DNA of 64,000 nt, taken from Streptomyces sp. AP-93 (GTDB taxonomy: Bacteria; Actinomycetota; Actinomycetes; Streptomycetales; Streptomycetaceae). The notes beneath the pieces were generated by a model, which worked only from the letters and a program-made list of their open reading frames with translations, searched no databases and was not told the DNA's origin. Each line of letters starts with the position of its first letter. Position 1 is the first letter of the stretch. Shown in pieces: positions 33,246 through 42,405 of this stretch. A program made the position numbers and the translations under genes. Location: contig NZ_JALGBX010000002.1 of NCBI RefSeq assembly GCF_022808175.1, positions 124,001 through 188,000 on the forward strand. Direction: 5' to 3'.

Positions 33246-34913
33246 GTACCTCGGGTGCGGCAGCGTCGAAGGCGGGAGGCCCGCCACCCGGGTGCGCTCC
33301 GTGTCCCGGGCCGCGTCGGCCAGGGACTGCGTGGACAGGGAGCGCAGGGCGGGCGTCTCCCGGTCCACCCGCAGCCGGGGCACGCCCTCGCGGGCCGCCA
33401 GGACGAAGCCCCAGTCCTGCGGGAGCGTCGCGGTGGATGCGGAGGCGGCGCCGAGCACCCGGTCGGGGCCGGCGGCGAAGCCCGAGAGGCGGCCGCCCGC
33501 GCTGTAGGGGGCGGTGCGCAGGCCGGCCGCGCGCAGGGTGGCTTCCACGGTCCAGTAGGTACGGGGCCTGGTGCCGGGCGGCCCCGCGTGGACGGCGAGC
33601 CGCCCGCCGGGGCGCAGGGCCCGCGAGGCCAGCCCGTAGAACTCCTGCGAGTACAGCTTCGTGCTGGGGGTGATCCCGGGGTCGGGCAGGTCGGAGACGA
33701 TGACGTCGAAGCGGTTCCGGGCGGCGGGTGCGCGCAGCCAGCGGAAGGCGTCCTCGGTGACGACGCCGACGCGCGGGTCCTCGTACGCCCGCCCGTTCAG
33801 CGCGGAGAGCATCGGGTCGGTCCGGGCGAGCCGCACGACTCCGGGGTCGAGCTCGACGACGGTGACGGAGGTGACGTCGCGGTAGCGCAGCACCTCGCGG
33901 GCGGCGAGGCCGTCGCCGCCGCCGAGGACCAGGACGCGGGTGTGCGGGCCGGTCATCGCGGGGTGCACGAGGGCCTCGTGGTAGCGGTACTCGTCGTAGC
34001 CGCTGACCCGAAGGCGGCCGTCGAGGAAGAGGTCGAGGGAGCGCGGTGAGCCGGTCGGGGGGCCGGTGAGGACGAGTTCCTGGACGCCGGTCTGGACGGC
34101 GACGCGGACCTCGCCGCCGTAGACGGCGCGGCGGGCGACGCGTTCGAAGTCGTCGGCGAGGACGGTGGCGCAGCCCAGGACGCTGAGGACGGTGACGTTG
34201 ACGGCGACGAGCAGCCAGCGGGCGCGGCGGCTCAGGTCCCGGCGGAACAGCCACAGGACGAGGCCGCCTCCGGCGATGACGTTGACGGTTCCGGTGAGCA
34301 TCGCGCCGGTGAGCTGGCCGAGGACGGGCAGCAGCAGGAAGGGGAAGGCGAGGCCGCCGACGAGGGCGCCGACGTAGTCGGCGGCGAAGAGGTCGGCGAC
34401 GGCGCCGCCCGCGTCCTGTCTGCGGATGCGCTGGATGAGGACCATCAGGAGCGGGATCTCGGCGCCGATGAGGACGCCGATGGCGAAGGAGAAGGCGACG
34501 AGCGCGGGCCGGGACTCCCCCAGCCACGCGAAGCTGGCGTAGAGCGCCATGGCGGAGAGCCCGCCGAGCAGGGCGAGGCCCGCTTCCACGAGCGCGAAGC
34601 CGAAGGCGGGGCGGGCGCGCAGGGCCTTGGCCAGCAGGGATCCGACGCCCATGGCGAAGACCATGACGGACAGCACGACCGACGCCTGGGTGACGGAGTC
34701 GCCGATCAGGTACGAGCCGAGGGCGAGCAGCTCCAGTTCGTATACGAGCCCGCAGGCGGCGCAGACGAAGACGGTGGCCAGGACGAGGAGTCGGCCGGTC
34801 CTGGGCCGTACGGGCAGGGCGGCCGGGACGCGGGCCACACCCCCCGGCTCCGGAGCCGGGGGGCGGCGCCACCGGGTGCGAAGCACCCCGCGCGGGGTGG
34901 AACGGTCGATCAT
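33240..34913 (-). CDS. Membrane-fused spermidine synthase-like protein
   Basis: A 557-aa protein. Residues about 40-240 form seven or so transmembrane helices ([20 protein letters not shown] and onward). The C-terminal half is a spermidine-synthase-type Rossmann domain with [59 protein letters not shown] and [20 protein letters not shown]. The GGGDG and Asp residues for decarboxylated SAM binding are kept. Membrane-fused homologues are widespread in actinobacteria and their amine products are not established. Start ATG at 34913. Confidence 0.88.
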   Translation of the reverse strand: MIDRSTPRGVLRTRWRRPPAPEPGGVARVPAALPVRPRTGRLLVLATVFVCAACGLVYELELLALGSYLIGDSVTQASVVLSVMVFAMGVGSLLAKALRARPAFGFALVEAGLALLGGLSAMALYASFAWLGESRPALVAFSFAIGVLIGAEIPLLMVLIQRIRRQDAGGAVADLFAADYVGALVGGLAFPFLLLPVLGQLTGAMLTGTVNVIAGGGLVLWLFRRDLSRRARWLLVAVNVTVLSVLGCATVLADDFERVARRAVYGGEVRVAVQTGVQELVLTGPPTGSPRSLDLFLDGRLRVSGYDEYRYHEALVHPAMTGPHTRVLVLGGGDGLAAREVLRYRDVTSVTVVELDPGVVRLARTDPMLSALNGRAYEDPRVGVVTEDAFRWLRAPAARNRFDVIVSDLPDPGITPSTKLYSQEFYGLASRALRPGGRLAVHAGPPGTRPRTYWTVEATLRAAGLRTAPYSAGGRLSGFAAGPDRVLGAASASTATLPQDWGFVLAAREGVPRLRVDRETPALRSLSTQSLADAARDTERTRVAGLPPSTLPHPRYS

Positions 34914-35035
34914 GAAGCGAACCGTACGTCACCGCCTGCTCGCATCCGGTCACCCACATGGGTGTAAGTGGCGCACTGGTTCGGGCAGTTGGCGTAACCG
35001 TCCGGCAACTCCGCGACCCCGCGACCCCGGCACCC

Positions 35036-35629
35036 CTAAATCAGCGCCGGCGACTCCACGGCCGCCTCCGCGGCGGCCGTCGCGGAGGCGCCCGCGCCCG
35101 TCGCCGTCGCCGCCGCCGGACCGGTCGTCCGTACGCCGACCCGGGTGCGGGTGGCCACCAACTGCCCTTCCTGCGGGTAGGCGTGCCAGGTCCGCCAGCG
35201 CACCTGCCCCTCGTAGCGCTGCGCGAGCATGGCGGTGAAGGCGTGCGGGCTGCCGGGGAAGGTGCCGGCGAGCCCGTTCGGGTGGTCCGCGACCAGCGCG
35301 AGCAGTTCCTGCGCCCGGCCGGCGAAGGAGCCGCGCGAGAGGTTCTCGACCCGCGCGGCGAACTCGTACTCCCAGTCGCCGACGCGCTTGGCCACGCCGA
35401 GCGGAAGCGGGGTGCTGCTGCCCGGCATGCAGGCGACGGTCTCGGAGCAGAGCACGTCGCCCTCCTCCAGGAGCACCTGGTGGGAGGCCCCGAGCAGGCG
35501 CAACTCGACTTTCGCGCCACCCAGTTCGAGGTTCAGTACGGCCAGGGCGGGCAGCCGCTCCCGACCCAGGGCCCAGGCGAGATCAGCGGCACGCGTGTCG
35601 GTATAGGTGGTCTGGAGGGTCGTGAGCAT
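35036..35629 (-). CDS. DUF2617 family protein
   Basis: A 197-aa protein matching the actinobacterial DUF2617 pattern: LTTLQTTYTDTRAADLAWAL, LELRLLGASHQVLLEEG-like sequence (VELRLLGASHQVLLE), ETVACMPGSSTPLP, YEFAARVENLSRGSFAGRAQ and HPNGLAGTFPGSPHAFTAM. Function is not known. The ATG at 35629 has GGAG 7 bp upstream. The last 30 residues are Ala/Thr/Gly-rich. It precedes the spermidine-synthase-like gene with about 120 bp between. Confidence 0.85.
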   Translation of the reverse strand: MLTTLQTTYTDTRAADLAWALGRERLPALAVLNLELGGAKVELRLLGASHQVLLEEGDVLCSETVACMPGSSTPLPLGVAKRVGDWEYEFAARVENLSRGSFAGRAQELLALVADHPNGLAGTFPGSPHAFTAMLAQRYEGQVRWRTWHAYPQEGQLVATRTRVGVRTTGPAAATATGAGASATAAAEAAVESPALI

Positions 35630-36007
35630 GAGTCGGCTCCGCAAACGCGCGAGGGAGATGGGCCGGGGCCCGCCAGCGGTAGTCAACGGGTGGGGGGACA
35701 CCGGCACGGGTCCACAGGAAGTCCAGGGAGGTCCGAGGACTGGTCTACTCAACCGAGGGAATCATGAAAGGCACGGCACTCACAGCGTTTTTACCCAAGT
35801 TGCAGGGGTTTACATCCCCTCGGGGGCTACACAGTTCACGTGTTCAACGACATGCCGCCCGTACGCCGTAATGCGCGGCCGTGACGTCCGAACAAGAAGA
35901 CGCCCGACGGAAGTTGTGCCCGGCGGGCGCCTCACCCATGCGGGACGCGGTGCGAAGGTGGCCGGACGGCGGAAGCGGCGTAAGCCATGGATCCATGCTG
36001 CCCCGTG
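35630..36007. other. Gene-free interval: DUF2617 promoter region and a terminator
   Basis: No gene is found. The part nearest 35630 must hold the DUF2617 promoter. ACAGTTCACGTGTTCAACG near 35830 has a CACGTG core but is not a parS site. A hairpin at 35899-35931 (GACGCCCGACGG / CCGGCGGGCGCC, two mismatches) probably ends transcription of the small membrane protein gene. Confidence 0.6.
35899..35931 (-). terminator. Imperfect terminator hairpin after the Ser/Gly/Cys-rich protein gene
   Basis: 12-bp arms with two mismatches around a 9-nt loop, about 75 bp after the stop at 36008. Confidence 0.55.
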
Positions 36008-36223
36008 TCAGCTGGAACCGCATCCTCCGCCGCCGCCGCAGGAGGACGAGGAGGAGCTGCACGAGGAGGAACCTCCCGAGTCGCCCCCGGCCCACCAGCC
36101 CCCGCCACCGCTGCTGTCACTGCTGCCACTGCTGCTGCTCCAGCCGCCGGCACGGCTGGCCTTGACCACCAGCGCGACGATCACCACGGCCACCACCACG
36201 AAGATCACTACTCCGAGGATCAT
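36008..36223 (-). CDS. Small membrane protein with Ser/Gly/Cys-rich tail
   Basis: A 71-aa protein. One N-terminal transmembrane helix (MILGVVIFVVVAVVIVALVV) is followed by a short basic segment (KASRAGG) and a low-complexity tail of Ser, Gly, Trp and Cys ending in a Cys/Gly cluster (CGGGGGCGSS). Such tails are seen in small Streptomyces proteins of unknown role; the Cys may bind metal or form disulfides. The ATG at 36223 has a G-rich stretch (GAGAGGGGTCGGGGG) upstream. It is divergent from the methylase operon. Confidence 0.6.
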   Translation of the reverse strand: MILGVVIFVVVAVVIVALVVKASRAGGWSSSSGSSDSSGGGGWWAGGDSGGSSSCSSSSSSCGGGGGCGSS

Positions 36224-36552
36224 CCCCCGACCCCTCTCTGCCGCCCCGGTACCCCGGGGTGCGGGATCCCCTTCGTCCCGCGTGCTGGGGGGATGCCCCC
36301 GCCGTACCCGGCCCAAAGCACACTTGAGCAAGTCCAGAGCTTCCCCGACACCGACGCGACCTCACCGCCTCGCGTCCCAAACGACGTGCACTCCATAAAA
36401 GTGCGTGAACTCCGGGCGCGCGCCTAGGAATTCCCAAACAGCGTGCACCCTCCGGCGCGAGGCCTGCGTCTCCTACCGTCCTTCCTGTGAAGCCGGTGAT
36501 CAACGGCCCACTCATCCATCGGGAGATCCCTCCAGCCTCAGGAAGGAACCAC
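36224..36552. other. Divergent intergenic region before the methylase operon
   Basis: No gene is evident. It carries the promoters for the small membrane protein (minus) and for the membrane protein-methylase-specificity operon (plus). The sequence GGTACCCCGGGGT near 36246 is a small palindrome, otherwise nothing recognisable. The stretch near 36385-36440 is relatively AT-richer (CATAAAAGTGCGTGAACTCC). Confidence 0.5.
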
Positions 36553-36744
36553 GTGCAGCTGACGCTGATGTACGTGATCATCGCGGTCCTCGCGGCGCTC
36601 GTCGCCGCTCTGGCCGGCAGCTTCGTGACCATCGTCGAAGGAGGGCGTCGCACGGCGGCCTTCAAGACCGGAGCATTGACCTTCGCCGGCTCCCTGACGC
36701 TCCTCATCGTGGTCATGGGCGCCCTGGGTGTGGTGGGCTCGTGA
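36553..36744 (+). CDS. 63-aa two-helix membrane protein coupled to a DNA methylase
   Basis: The GTG at 36553 has GGAAGGAA 6 bp upstream. The 63-aa product has two hydrophobic helices (LMYVIIAVLAALVAALAGSF and LTFAGSLTLLIVVMGALGVV) joined by a basic loop (EGGRRTAAFKTG). Its stop overlaps the start of the methylase gene (GTGA), so the two are translationally coupled. A membrane partner in front of a type I-like methylase is unusual. An earlier in-frame ATG at 36487 would add 22 residues but lacks a ribosome binding site. Family not recognised. Confidence 0.65.
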   Translation: MQLTLMYVIIAVLAALVAALAGSFVTIVEGGRRTAAFKTGALTFAGSLTLLIVVMGALGVVGS

Positions 36745-38249
36745 GCGACACGGGTGCCCTCCGAGGGCGCGTGCAGGCCGAGGACCCCTCCTCGCTCGAC
36801 GAGGTGCTCGTGGAGGTACGTCGACACCGCGCCCACCTCTCGCGGCTGATGAACGCCTCCGACGCGACCCGTCTGGTCCTCGGGCTGCTCTACCTGAGCC
36901 GGAGGGCGCACGCCGCTCCCGGCACCGGCGTGCCGACCTGGTCGTGGTTGCTGGGTCAGCCGGCAGGGCGCGATTCGGGAATCCGCGCCGCCGTGGGCAC
37001 GTGTCTGGCCCACTGGCTTCCCGCACCCGACGTCCAGGGCGTCGATACGGGCACCAGGAACCTGATGCCCGTTCCGCCCCAGGGTTCCGAGGGAGCGCTG
37101 CACGCGCTCGTCCAGATCATCGGCTCCACCCAGCGGGTCGGCCCCCTGCTCGATCAGTGCCTGCGGGACCTCTCCGCGGACCAGGCCGAGGGCAGCCACT
37201 ACTTCACGCCGAAGGACATGGCAGGCCTCATGGTCGGTGCGGCCGTCCCCCGCGACGGGCACAGAGTGCTGGACCCGGTCTGTGGTTCGGGGGGACTGCT
37301 CGTCGAGAGCCACCGCTACGTCCACGACCGCGTCGGGCTGGCCCCGGCCATGTCCTTGCGGGGCAAGGAGCAGCACGCCCACACCTCGCAGGTGGCCCGC
37401 ATGAACTTCGCCGTGCGGGGGATCACCGCCCACGTCTTCCCGCCCGGGGACAGCCTCGCAGAGCCCGAACCCGAGCCCCACGACATCGTCCTGGCCAACC
37501 TCCCCTTCAACCAGCGTGACTGGGTGCCGGAGGACAGGACGGAGCAGAACGCCCGCCGGCCGGCGGCGCCCCCGGTCCCCGTCGATCCCCGATGGCCGGA
37601 GGAACCACCATCCCGCGGATCCGCCAACTCCGCGTGGATCCAGCACATCGCGCACGCACTGGCTCCGGCCGGACGCGCCGCCTTCCTGATGGCCGACAAC
37701 GTGGCCAACAGTCGACAGCCCGTCACCCGAAGGCTTCGGGAGCGCCTCCTGCGTGACGATCTCGTCGAATGCGTGATCGCCCTGCCGCCCCGCGTGTTCG
37801 GTCACACCCAGGCCACCGCCTGCCTGTGGGTGCTCAACAGGGACAAGAGCGCGCGCCCGGGCTGGGGCGTCCTGGACCGCCGCCGGCAGGTGCTCTTCAT
37901 CAACGCGCGGCGCGCCTTCGAACCGGTCCCGGATTCGAGAGCGCGGAGGCTGGGCGACAAGAACACGGCCTTGATCCTGACCACCCTCGCTGCCTGGCGC
38001 GGCCTCCCCGAGAACGGCGCCGCGGCCACGCCGTACAACGACGCCGCCGGCTGGTCCCGAAGCTGTTCCACCACGGAGATCGCCGACCGCGAGTACGGCC
38101 TGATGCCGACTTCTTACGCCGTGGAGCCGCCGGGTCCCACACGGGACACACGGAGCCGGATCGAGCAGCTCAAGCTCGAACTGGTGAATAAGTTCGAGCA
38201 GATGGATCAACTGGAAATCCAGCTGCTCGACATCCTGGAGGAGATCTGA
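36741..38249 (+). CDS. N6-adenine DNA methylase (HsdM-like)
   Basis: A 502-aa type I-like methyltransferase. A helical N-terminal domain precedes GSHYFTPKDMAGLMVGAAVP, SAM motif I VLDPVCGSGGLLVESHRYV, the RMNF segment (VARMNFAVRGI) and catalytic motif IV IVLANLPFN (N-L-P-F, a variant of NPPF). GRAAFLMADNVANSR and CVIALPPRVFGHTQATACLW follow the family order, and a C-terminal coiled coil (about 470-502, IEQLKLELVNKFEQMDQLEI) would contact the S subunit. Its stop overlaps the HsdS-like start (TGATG). No hsdR is seen in the window, so it may act in epigenetic regulation or in a non-classical defence system. Confidence 0.88.
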   Translation: MSDTGALRGRVQAEDPSSLDEVLVEVRRHRAHLSRLMNASDATRLVLGLLYLSRRAHAAPGTGVPTWSWLLGQPAGRDSGIRAAVGTCLAHWLPAPDVQGVDTGTRNLMPVPPQGSEGALHALVQIIGSTQRVGPLLDQCLRDLSADQAEGSHYFTPKDMAGLMVGAAVPRDGHRVLDPVCGSGGLLVESHRYVHDRVGLAPAMSLRGKEQHAHTSQVARMNFAVRGITAHVFPPGDSLAEPEPEPHDIVLANLPFNQRDWVPEDRTEQNARRPAAPPVPVDPRWPEEPPSRGSANSAWIQHIAHALAPAGRAAFLMADNVANSRQPVTRRLRERLLRDDLVECVIALPPRVFGHTQATACLWVLNRDKSARPGWGVLDRRRQVLFINARRAFEPVPDSRARRLGDKNTALILTTLAAWRGLPENGAAATPYNDAAGWSRSCSTTEIADREYGLMPTSYAVEPPGPTRDTRSRIEQLKLELVNKFEQMDQLEIQLLDILEEI

Positions 38250-39481
38250 TGGACGCCGACGCCCACCAGGGCGCTCCGCCGACGGCGGTCTGGCCGACGA
38301 CCTCCATCAAGATCGAGGAGGCCCGTAGGGACGTTTTCACCACCTCCGGCTTCCTCGACGACGGGCCCGCCGATCGGACTCCCGGAGTCGTCAGCTCGAC
38401 GTTCGTCCAGGACGGCAGCATCCTCTCGCCCCGGACCCCTACGTGTGCGCCGGGCACGTACCCGACCACCCGGGCCACCCTCAAGGAGGGCGACCTGGCC
38501 GTCGTACTCGTCAGACGGGTGGGCGATTCCGCGCTGGTCACCGCCGAGCACGCGGGGTGGACGGCGGCCAGGTCGATCGGCATCATCCGCTCTGATCCGC
38601 ACATCGTGCGGTGGCTGCGCATCTGGCTGCAGACGCCCACGGCGAAGGCCCGGATCGCCGAGGACGTGACGGCGCACGTCGAGCCCACCGTCAGCCTCGA
38701 CACCCTGCGCCGCATGCTGTTTCCGCTGCCCCCGCCGGACGTCGTCACCGCGTACCACCGGGCCTTCGCCCTCATCGAGGAGATGACCTCCCTCTACGAG
38801 GACACCGCGCGAAAGGCCGTGGAACTGGCCGACGCCCTCCACGACGACTGGGCGTCGGCAGATCCCCCCTGGCACACACGAACGCTCGCCGAGGTCGCCA
38901 GACCGAAGACGGGCAAAGGCTCCGAACGCTCGCTCCCCGTCGCGCCGACGGCACCCACCGTCGATGCAATCGCTCCGAGCGACCTCTTCGACCTCCCCGT
39001 CCCCCACGTGGAGAGGTTTCGCCTGCGAAGCCCCGTGGACACCTGCGAGGCACACCCTCCCGGCACCTTCATGCTGAGTACCCGTCCCGACGGCGCGCAC
39101 ATCGCCGTGACGCGCCGCCCGGCGACACCTCTCAGAAATGTCGTGGCGGTACGGCCCATCGAGGACGCCGACAGCCTGTGGCTGCTTCACGAACTCAGAA
39201 GCCGGAGCAGCGAGATCACGCAGTTGACGCAGGACCAGAACGGCCGCGAGATCTCCGCCAAGACCCTCAAGCGCCTGGAGGTCACCTGGCCCGATCAGTT
39301 CACGCGCACCGACTTCCACACGATGGCCGAGCCCCCGCACGCCGTGGCACGACTCCTGATGTCCAAGACCGAAACGCTGCACGCCCTACGGGACGCGCTC
39401 CTGCGTGACATCTCGGCCAAGGCCGGCGTTCTCCGGGAGCCGTCGGCACAACCACGCGAAGCCACGACCGGCGATGAGTGA
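38249..39481 (+). CDS. HsdS-like specificity subunit
   Basis: A 410-aa protein placed directly after the methylase. It has the two-part layout of type I S subunits: a target-recognition-like region ending in SLDTLRRMLFPLPPPDVVTA, a helical spacer (YHRAFALIEEMTSLYEDTARKA), and a second region ending in AKTLKRLEVTWPDQFT with another helix (LLMSKTETLHALRDALLRDI). The L..L..PLPP pattern is typical. Sequence-specific DNA binding would direct the methylase. It overlaps the methylase stop by 1 bp. Divergent from well-known S subunits, so the assignment rests on architecture and context. Confidence 0.75.
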   Translation: MDADAHQGAPPTAVWPTTSIKIEEARRDVFTTSGFLDDGPADRTPGVVSSTFVQDGSILSPRTPTCAPGTYPTTRATLKEGDLAVVLVRRVGDSALVTAEHAGWTAARSIGIIRSDPHIVRWLRIWLQTPTAKARIAEDVTAHVEPTVSLDTLRRMLFPLPPPDVVTAYHRAFALIEEMTSLYEDTARKAVELADALHDDWASADPPWHTRTLAEVARPKTGKGSERSLPVAPTAPTVDAIAPSDLFDLPVPHVERFRLRSPVDTCEAHPPGTFMLSTRPDGAHIAVTRRPATPLRNVVAVRPIEDADSLWLLHELRSRSSEITQLTQDQNGREISAKTLKRLEVTWPDQFTRTDFHTMAEPPHAVARLLMSKTETLHALRDALLRDISAKAGVLREPSAQPREATTGDE

Positions 39482-39530
39482 GGATGGTCTCCGGAGAATC
39501 GACGGGTACCCGAGTGAGAACGGTGGAGAC

Positions 39531-40694
39531 ATGAGCGCCAGACCACTGCTGAACCGAAGGCTGGACGGACTCGGGACGACGATCTTCGCGGAGATGTCGG
39601 CGCTGGCGACGGCGACGGGCGCGATCAACCTGGGCCAGGGCTTCCCGGACACGGACGGCCCGGAGTCTGTACGTGAGGCTGCCGTACGAGCGCTGCGCGA
39701 CGGCCGCGGCAACCAGTACCCGCCGGGCCCGGGCGTCCCGGAGCTGCGCCAGGCGATCGCAGACCACCAGCGCCGCTTCTACGACCTGGGTTTCGACCCG
39801 GACACGGAGGTCCTGGTCACCGCGGGGGCGACGGAGGCGATCGCCGCGACCATGCTCGCGTTGCTGGAGCCCGACGACGAGGTGATCGCCTTCGAACCCT
39901 TCTACGACTCCTACGCCGCCTGCATCGCCATGGCCGGCGCGAAGCGCGTACCGCTCACCCTGCGCGCCCCGTCCTTCCGCCCGGACCTGGACGAACTGCG
40001 ATCCAAGATCACCCCACGGACCCGCCTCCTGCTCCTGAACACGCCTCACAACCCGACCGGCATGGTCCTCACCACCGAAGAGCAGAGCGCCATCGCCGCG
40101 CTCGCCGTCGAACACGACCTGCTCGTCGTCACCGACGAGGTGTACGAGCACCTGACCTTCGACGGCGCCACCCACGTCCCGATGGCGACGTTCCCCGGCA
40201 TGCGCGAGCGCACCGTCTCCATCTCCTCCGCCGGCAAGACCTTCTCCTTCACCGGATGGAAGGTCGGGTGGGTCATGGCGGACGGCCCTCTCGTCTCCGC
40301 GGTCCGGACCGCCAAGCAGTACCTGACGTACGTCAGCGCCGGCCCGTTCCAGTACGCGATCGCCGAGGCGCTCCGCCTGCCGGACGCGTACTTCGACGGC
40401 TTCCGCACCGACCTGCAACGCAAGCGCGACCTGCTCGGCGACGGCTTGCGCGCGGCCGGGTTCGAGGTCTACCAGCCCCAGGGCACGTACTTCATCACGA
40501 CCGACATCACCCCCTTCGGCGAGAAGGACGCCTACGCCTTCTGCCGAGCCCTCCCCGAGCGCTGCGGTGTCGTCGCCATCCCCAACTCCGTCTTCTACGA
40601 CGACCGGGCCGCCGGTCGCAGCCAGGTCCGCTTCGCCTTCTGCAAGCGGGACGACGTCCTGCGAGAGGCTGCTTCCCGTCTTCAGCGATGGTGA
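39531..40694 (+). CDS. PLP-dependent aminotransferase, class I/II
   Basis: A 387-aa fold-type I aminotransferase. GAINLGQGFPDTDGPESV, NQYPPGPGVPELRQAIADHQ, VLVTAGATEAIAATMLAL, LLNTPHNPTGMVLT, VVTDEVYEHLTFDG and SSAGKTFSFTGWKVGWVM (PLP lysine in SAGKTF) follow the order of methionine/kynurenine-type aminotransferases (YbdL/KAT-like). With kynU elsewhere in the window a kynurenine role is conceivable but unproven. The ATG at 39531 is chosen for typical family length; an ATG at 39474 overlapping the HsdS stop is an alternative. It may be read from the methylase operon. Confidence 0.9.
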   Translation: MSARPLLNRRLDGLGTTIFAEMSALATATGAINLGQGFPDTDGPESVREAAVRALRDGRGNQYPPGPGVPELRQAIADHQRRFYDLGFDPDTEVLVTAGATEAIAATMLALLEPDDEVIAFEPFYDSYAACIAMAGAKRVPLTLRAPSFRPDLDELRSKITPRTRLLLLNTPHNPTGMVLTTEEQSAIAALAVEHDLLVVTDEVYEHLTFDGATHVPMATFPGMRERTVSISSAGKTFSFTGWKVGWVMADGPLVSAVRTAKQYLTYVSAGPFQYAIAEALRLPDAYFDGFRTDLQRKRDLLGDGLRAAGFEVYQPQGTYFITTDITPFGEKDAYAFCRALPERCGVVAIPNSVFYDDRAAGRSQVRFAFCKRDDVLREAASRLQRW

Positions 40695-40732
40695 GCGCCC
40701 GAGCCGGACCGCGGGAGGCCGGGCCCGGCCGG

Positions 40733-41149
40733 CTACGGAAGGTCGTAGTCGAACCAGATGTGGTGGGTGCCGTCCTCCGCGACGCGCAGGCCGCCGGAGC
40801 CGGTGATCCCCGCCAGGGCGGCCGTGCCGCTGCCCGGGACGATCGCGAAGTGTTCCGCGGCGCGGTGGGGGCCGCCGTCCGTGGCGGCCGAGTGGACGAA
40901 GTTGAAGGCGCCCTCGCGGCCGGCCAGGGCGCCCTCGAAGGACTCCATGGCCACATAGCTGCCGATGCCCGACCCCTCGTCGAAGGCGGCCGTGAAGAGG
41001 GTGGCCGAGCGGCCCGTGAGGGTCTCGCCCTCGTAGTGTTTCTCCATAGTGGCGACTCCGACCGGGAGACCTGTTTCCACCTGGGGCACCGGGGTGAGCG
41101 CCGTGGGGGTGAAGCTGACGACCTTGAAGGTGCCGGAAGCTCTCATCAT
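40733..41149 (-). CDS. DUF3224 family protein
   Basis: A 138-aa protein of the allene-oxide-cyclase-like beta-barrel DUF3224 group. TGTFKVVSFTP-like start (ASGTFKVVSFTPTAL), KHYEGETLTGRSATLFTAAF, YVAMESFEGALAGREGAFNF, and GSGGLRVAEDGTHHIWFDYD match the family. Function unknown. It converges with the aminotransferase gene and is divergent from the PIG-V-like gene. Confidence 0.88.
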   Translation of the reverse strand: MMRASGTFKVVSFTPTALTPVPQVETGLPVGVATMEKHYEGETLTGRSATLFTAAFDEGSGIGSYVAMESFEGALAGREGAFNFVHSAATDGGPHRAAEHFAIVPGSGTAALAGITGSGGLRVAEDGTHHIWFDYDLP

Positions 41150-41190
41150 CGGATGAGCGTACTCACGCGCGACCAGGAAGGTCGGGATAC

Positions 41191-42375
41191 ATGGCGACGG
41201 AGCCGGAGACGCTGGCGGACGGCGAACGGACCGGCACGCGCAGCGGCCCCCGGGCCGGGATCCCGGGCGCCGTCCTCGCGCTCGGGGTGTACGCCGCCGT
41301 GCGCGGGGCCGGGGTGCTCGCGGTCGCCGTGGCGGCCTGGTGGACCGGGCGCAGCCCCGTACGGGTGCTCGGGGAGTCCTGGGACTCCGTCTGGTACCTG
41401 CGGGTCGCCGAGTACGGCTACGGGCGGACCCAGATCTATCCCGGCATCGGCTCGGTCCAGAGCGACTCCGCGTTCTTCCCGCTCTACCCCGCCCTGATCC
41501 GCTGCGCCGCCGCCGTGCTGCCCGGCTCCCCGGCCGTCGCCGCGCTCGCCGTCGCCTGGATCGCCGCGGGCGCGGCCGCCGTGGGGGTGCACCGGGTCGG
41601 GGCGCACCTGCTCGGGGCCCGCGCCGGGGTGCTGCTCGTCGCGCTGTGGGCCTCGCTGCCGCACGCCCTCATGCTGACCCTCGCCTACACCGAAGCCCTG
41701 CTGGCCGCCTTCGCCGCCTGGGCCCTGTACGCCCTGCTGCGCGGCCGCTGGGGGTGGGCGGCGGGGCTCGCCGTGCTCGCGGGGCTGACCCGGCCCACCG
41801 GGATCGCGGTCGCCGCCGCGGTGACGGCGGCCGCAGCGTACGAGATCTGGCGGCGGCGGGGCCGCGCGCCCGCGGCGGTGTGGGCCGCCGGGCTGGCCGC
41901 TCCCGCGGGCTGGGCCTCGTACGTCCTGCTCGTCGGCGTGCGCCGGGGGGATCCGCTCGGCGGCTACTTCGCCGTCCAGAGCGGCTGGGGCTCGCGCTTC
42001 GACTTCGGCGCGGGCGCGCTGCGCTCGGCACGGCACGCGCTGTCCGGCATCGGGCAGGTGGAGCTCGCCACGACCGTGACGGTGGTCCTGCTGACGGCCG
42101 CGCTGGTGCTCGCCGGGCTGCTCGCGGCCGACCGCGGGATCCCGCTGCCGCTGCTCGTGTACACGGGCGTGCTGCTGGCGATGACCTACGGCGGCGCGGG
42201 CTTCTTCGAATCGAAGCCGCGCTTCCTGATGCCCGCGTTCCCGCTGCTGCTGCCGGCGGCGGCCCTCATGGCGAAAGCCCGGCCGCGCACCGCGGTCGTG
42301 GTGACCGGGGTGCTGGCCGGGCTCTCGTACGGATACGGGCCGTACCTGCTGCTCGCGTCCGGGGTGGCGCCGTGA
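41191..42375 (+). CDS. Integral membrane mannosyltransferase-like protein (PIG-V-like)
   Basis: A 394-aa polytopic protein of the same family as 3104-4438. SWDSVWYLRVAEYGYGRTQI and SDSAFFPLYPALIRC form the first extracytoplasmic loop with the acidic residue expected for GT-C catalysis, and GLTRPTGIAVA and YFAVQSGWGSRFDFG recur in both. About nine transmembrane segments. It would use a polyprenol-linked sugar; acceptor not known. It stands alone, not in an operon with a donor synthase. Confidence 0.8.
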   Translation: MATEPETLADGERTGTRSGPRAGIPGAVLALGVYAAVRGAGVLAVAVAAWWTGRSPVRVLGESWDSVWYLRVAEYGYGRTQIYPGIGSVQSDSAFFPLYPALIRCAAAVLPGSPAVAALAVAWIAAGAAAVGVHRVGAHLLGARAGVLLVALWASLPHALMLTLAYTEALLAAFAAWALYALLRGRWGWAAGLAVLAGLTRPTGIAVAAAVTAAAAYEIWRRRGRAPAAVWAAGLAAPAGWASYVLLVGVRRGDPLGGYFAVQSGWGSRFDFGAGALRSARHALSGIGQVELATTVTVVLLTAALVLAGLLAADRGIPLPLLVYTGVLLAMTYGGAGFFESKPRFLMPAFPLLLPAAALMAKARPRTAVVVTGVLAGLSYGYGPYLLLASGVAP

Positions 42376-42405
42376 GGGTGGCGCCATGAGGGGCCGGACC
42401 GGGAC

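Noticed and set aside
33142..34959. 605-codon frame overlapping the spermidine-synthase-like gene
   Set aside because: Arg/Pro-rich translation typical of an out-of-frame shadow; the overlapping frame at 33240-34913 has clear motifs.
35828..35850. CACGTG-containing sequence near 35838 as a second parS site
   Set aside because: It reads GTTCACGTGTTC, which lacks the symmetric TTTCACGTGAAA core required by ParB.
36741..39481. Complete type I restriction-modification system
   Set aside because: No HsdR or other nuclease gene is adjacent; the following gene is an aminotransferase.
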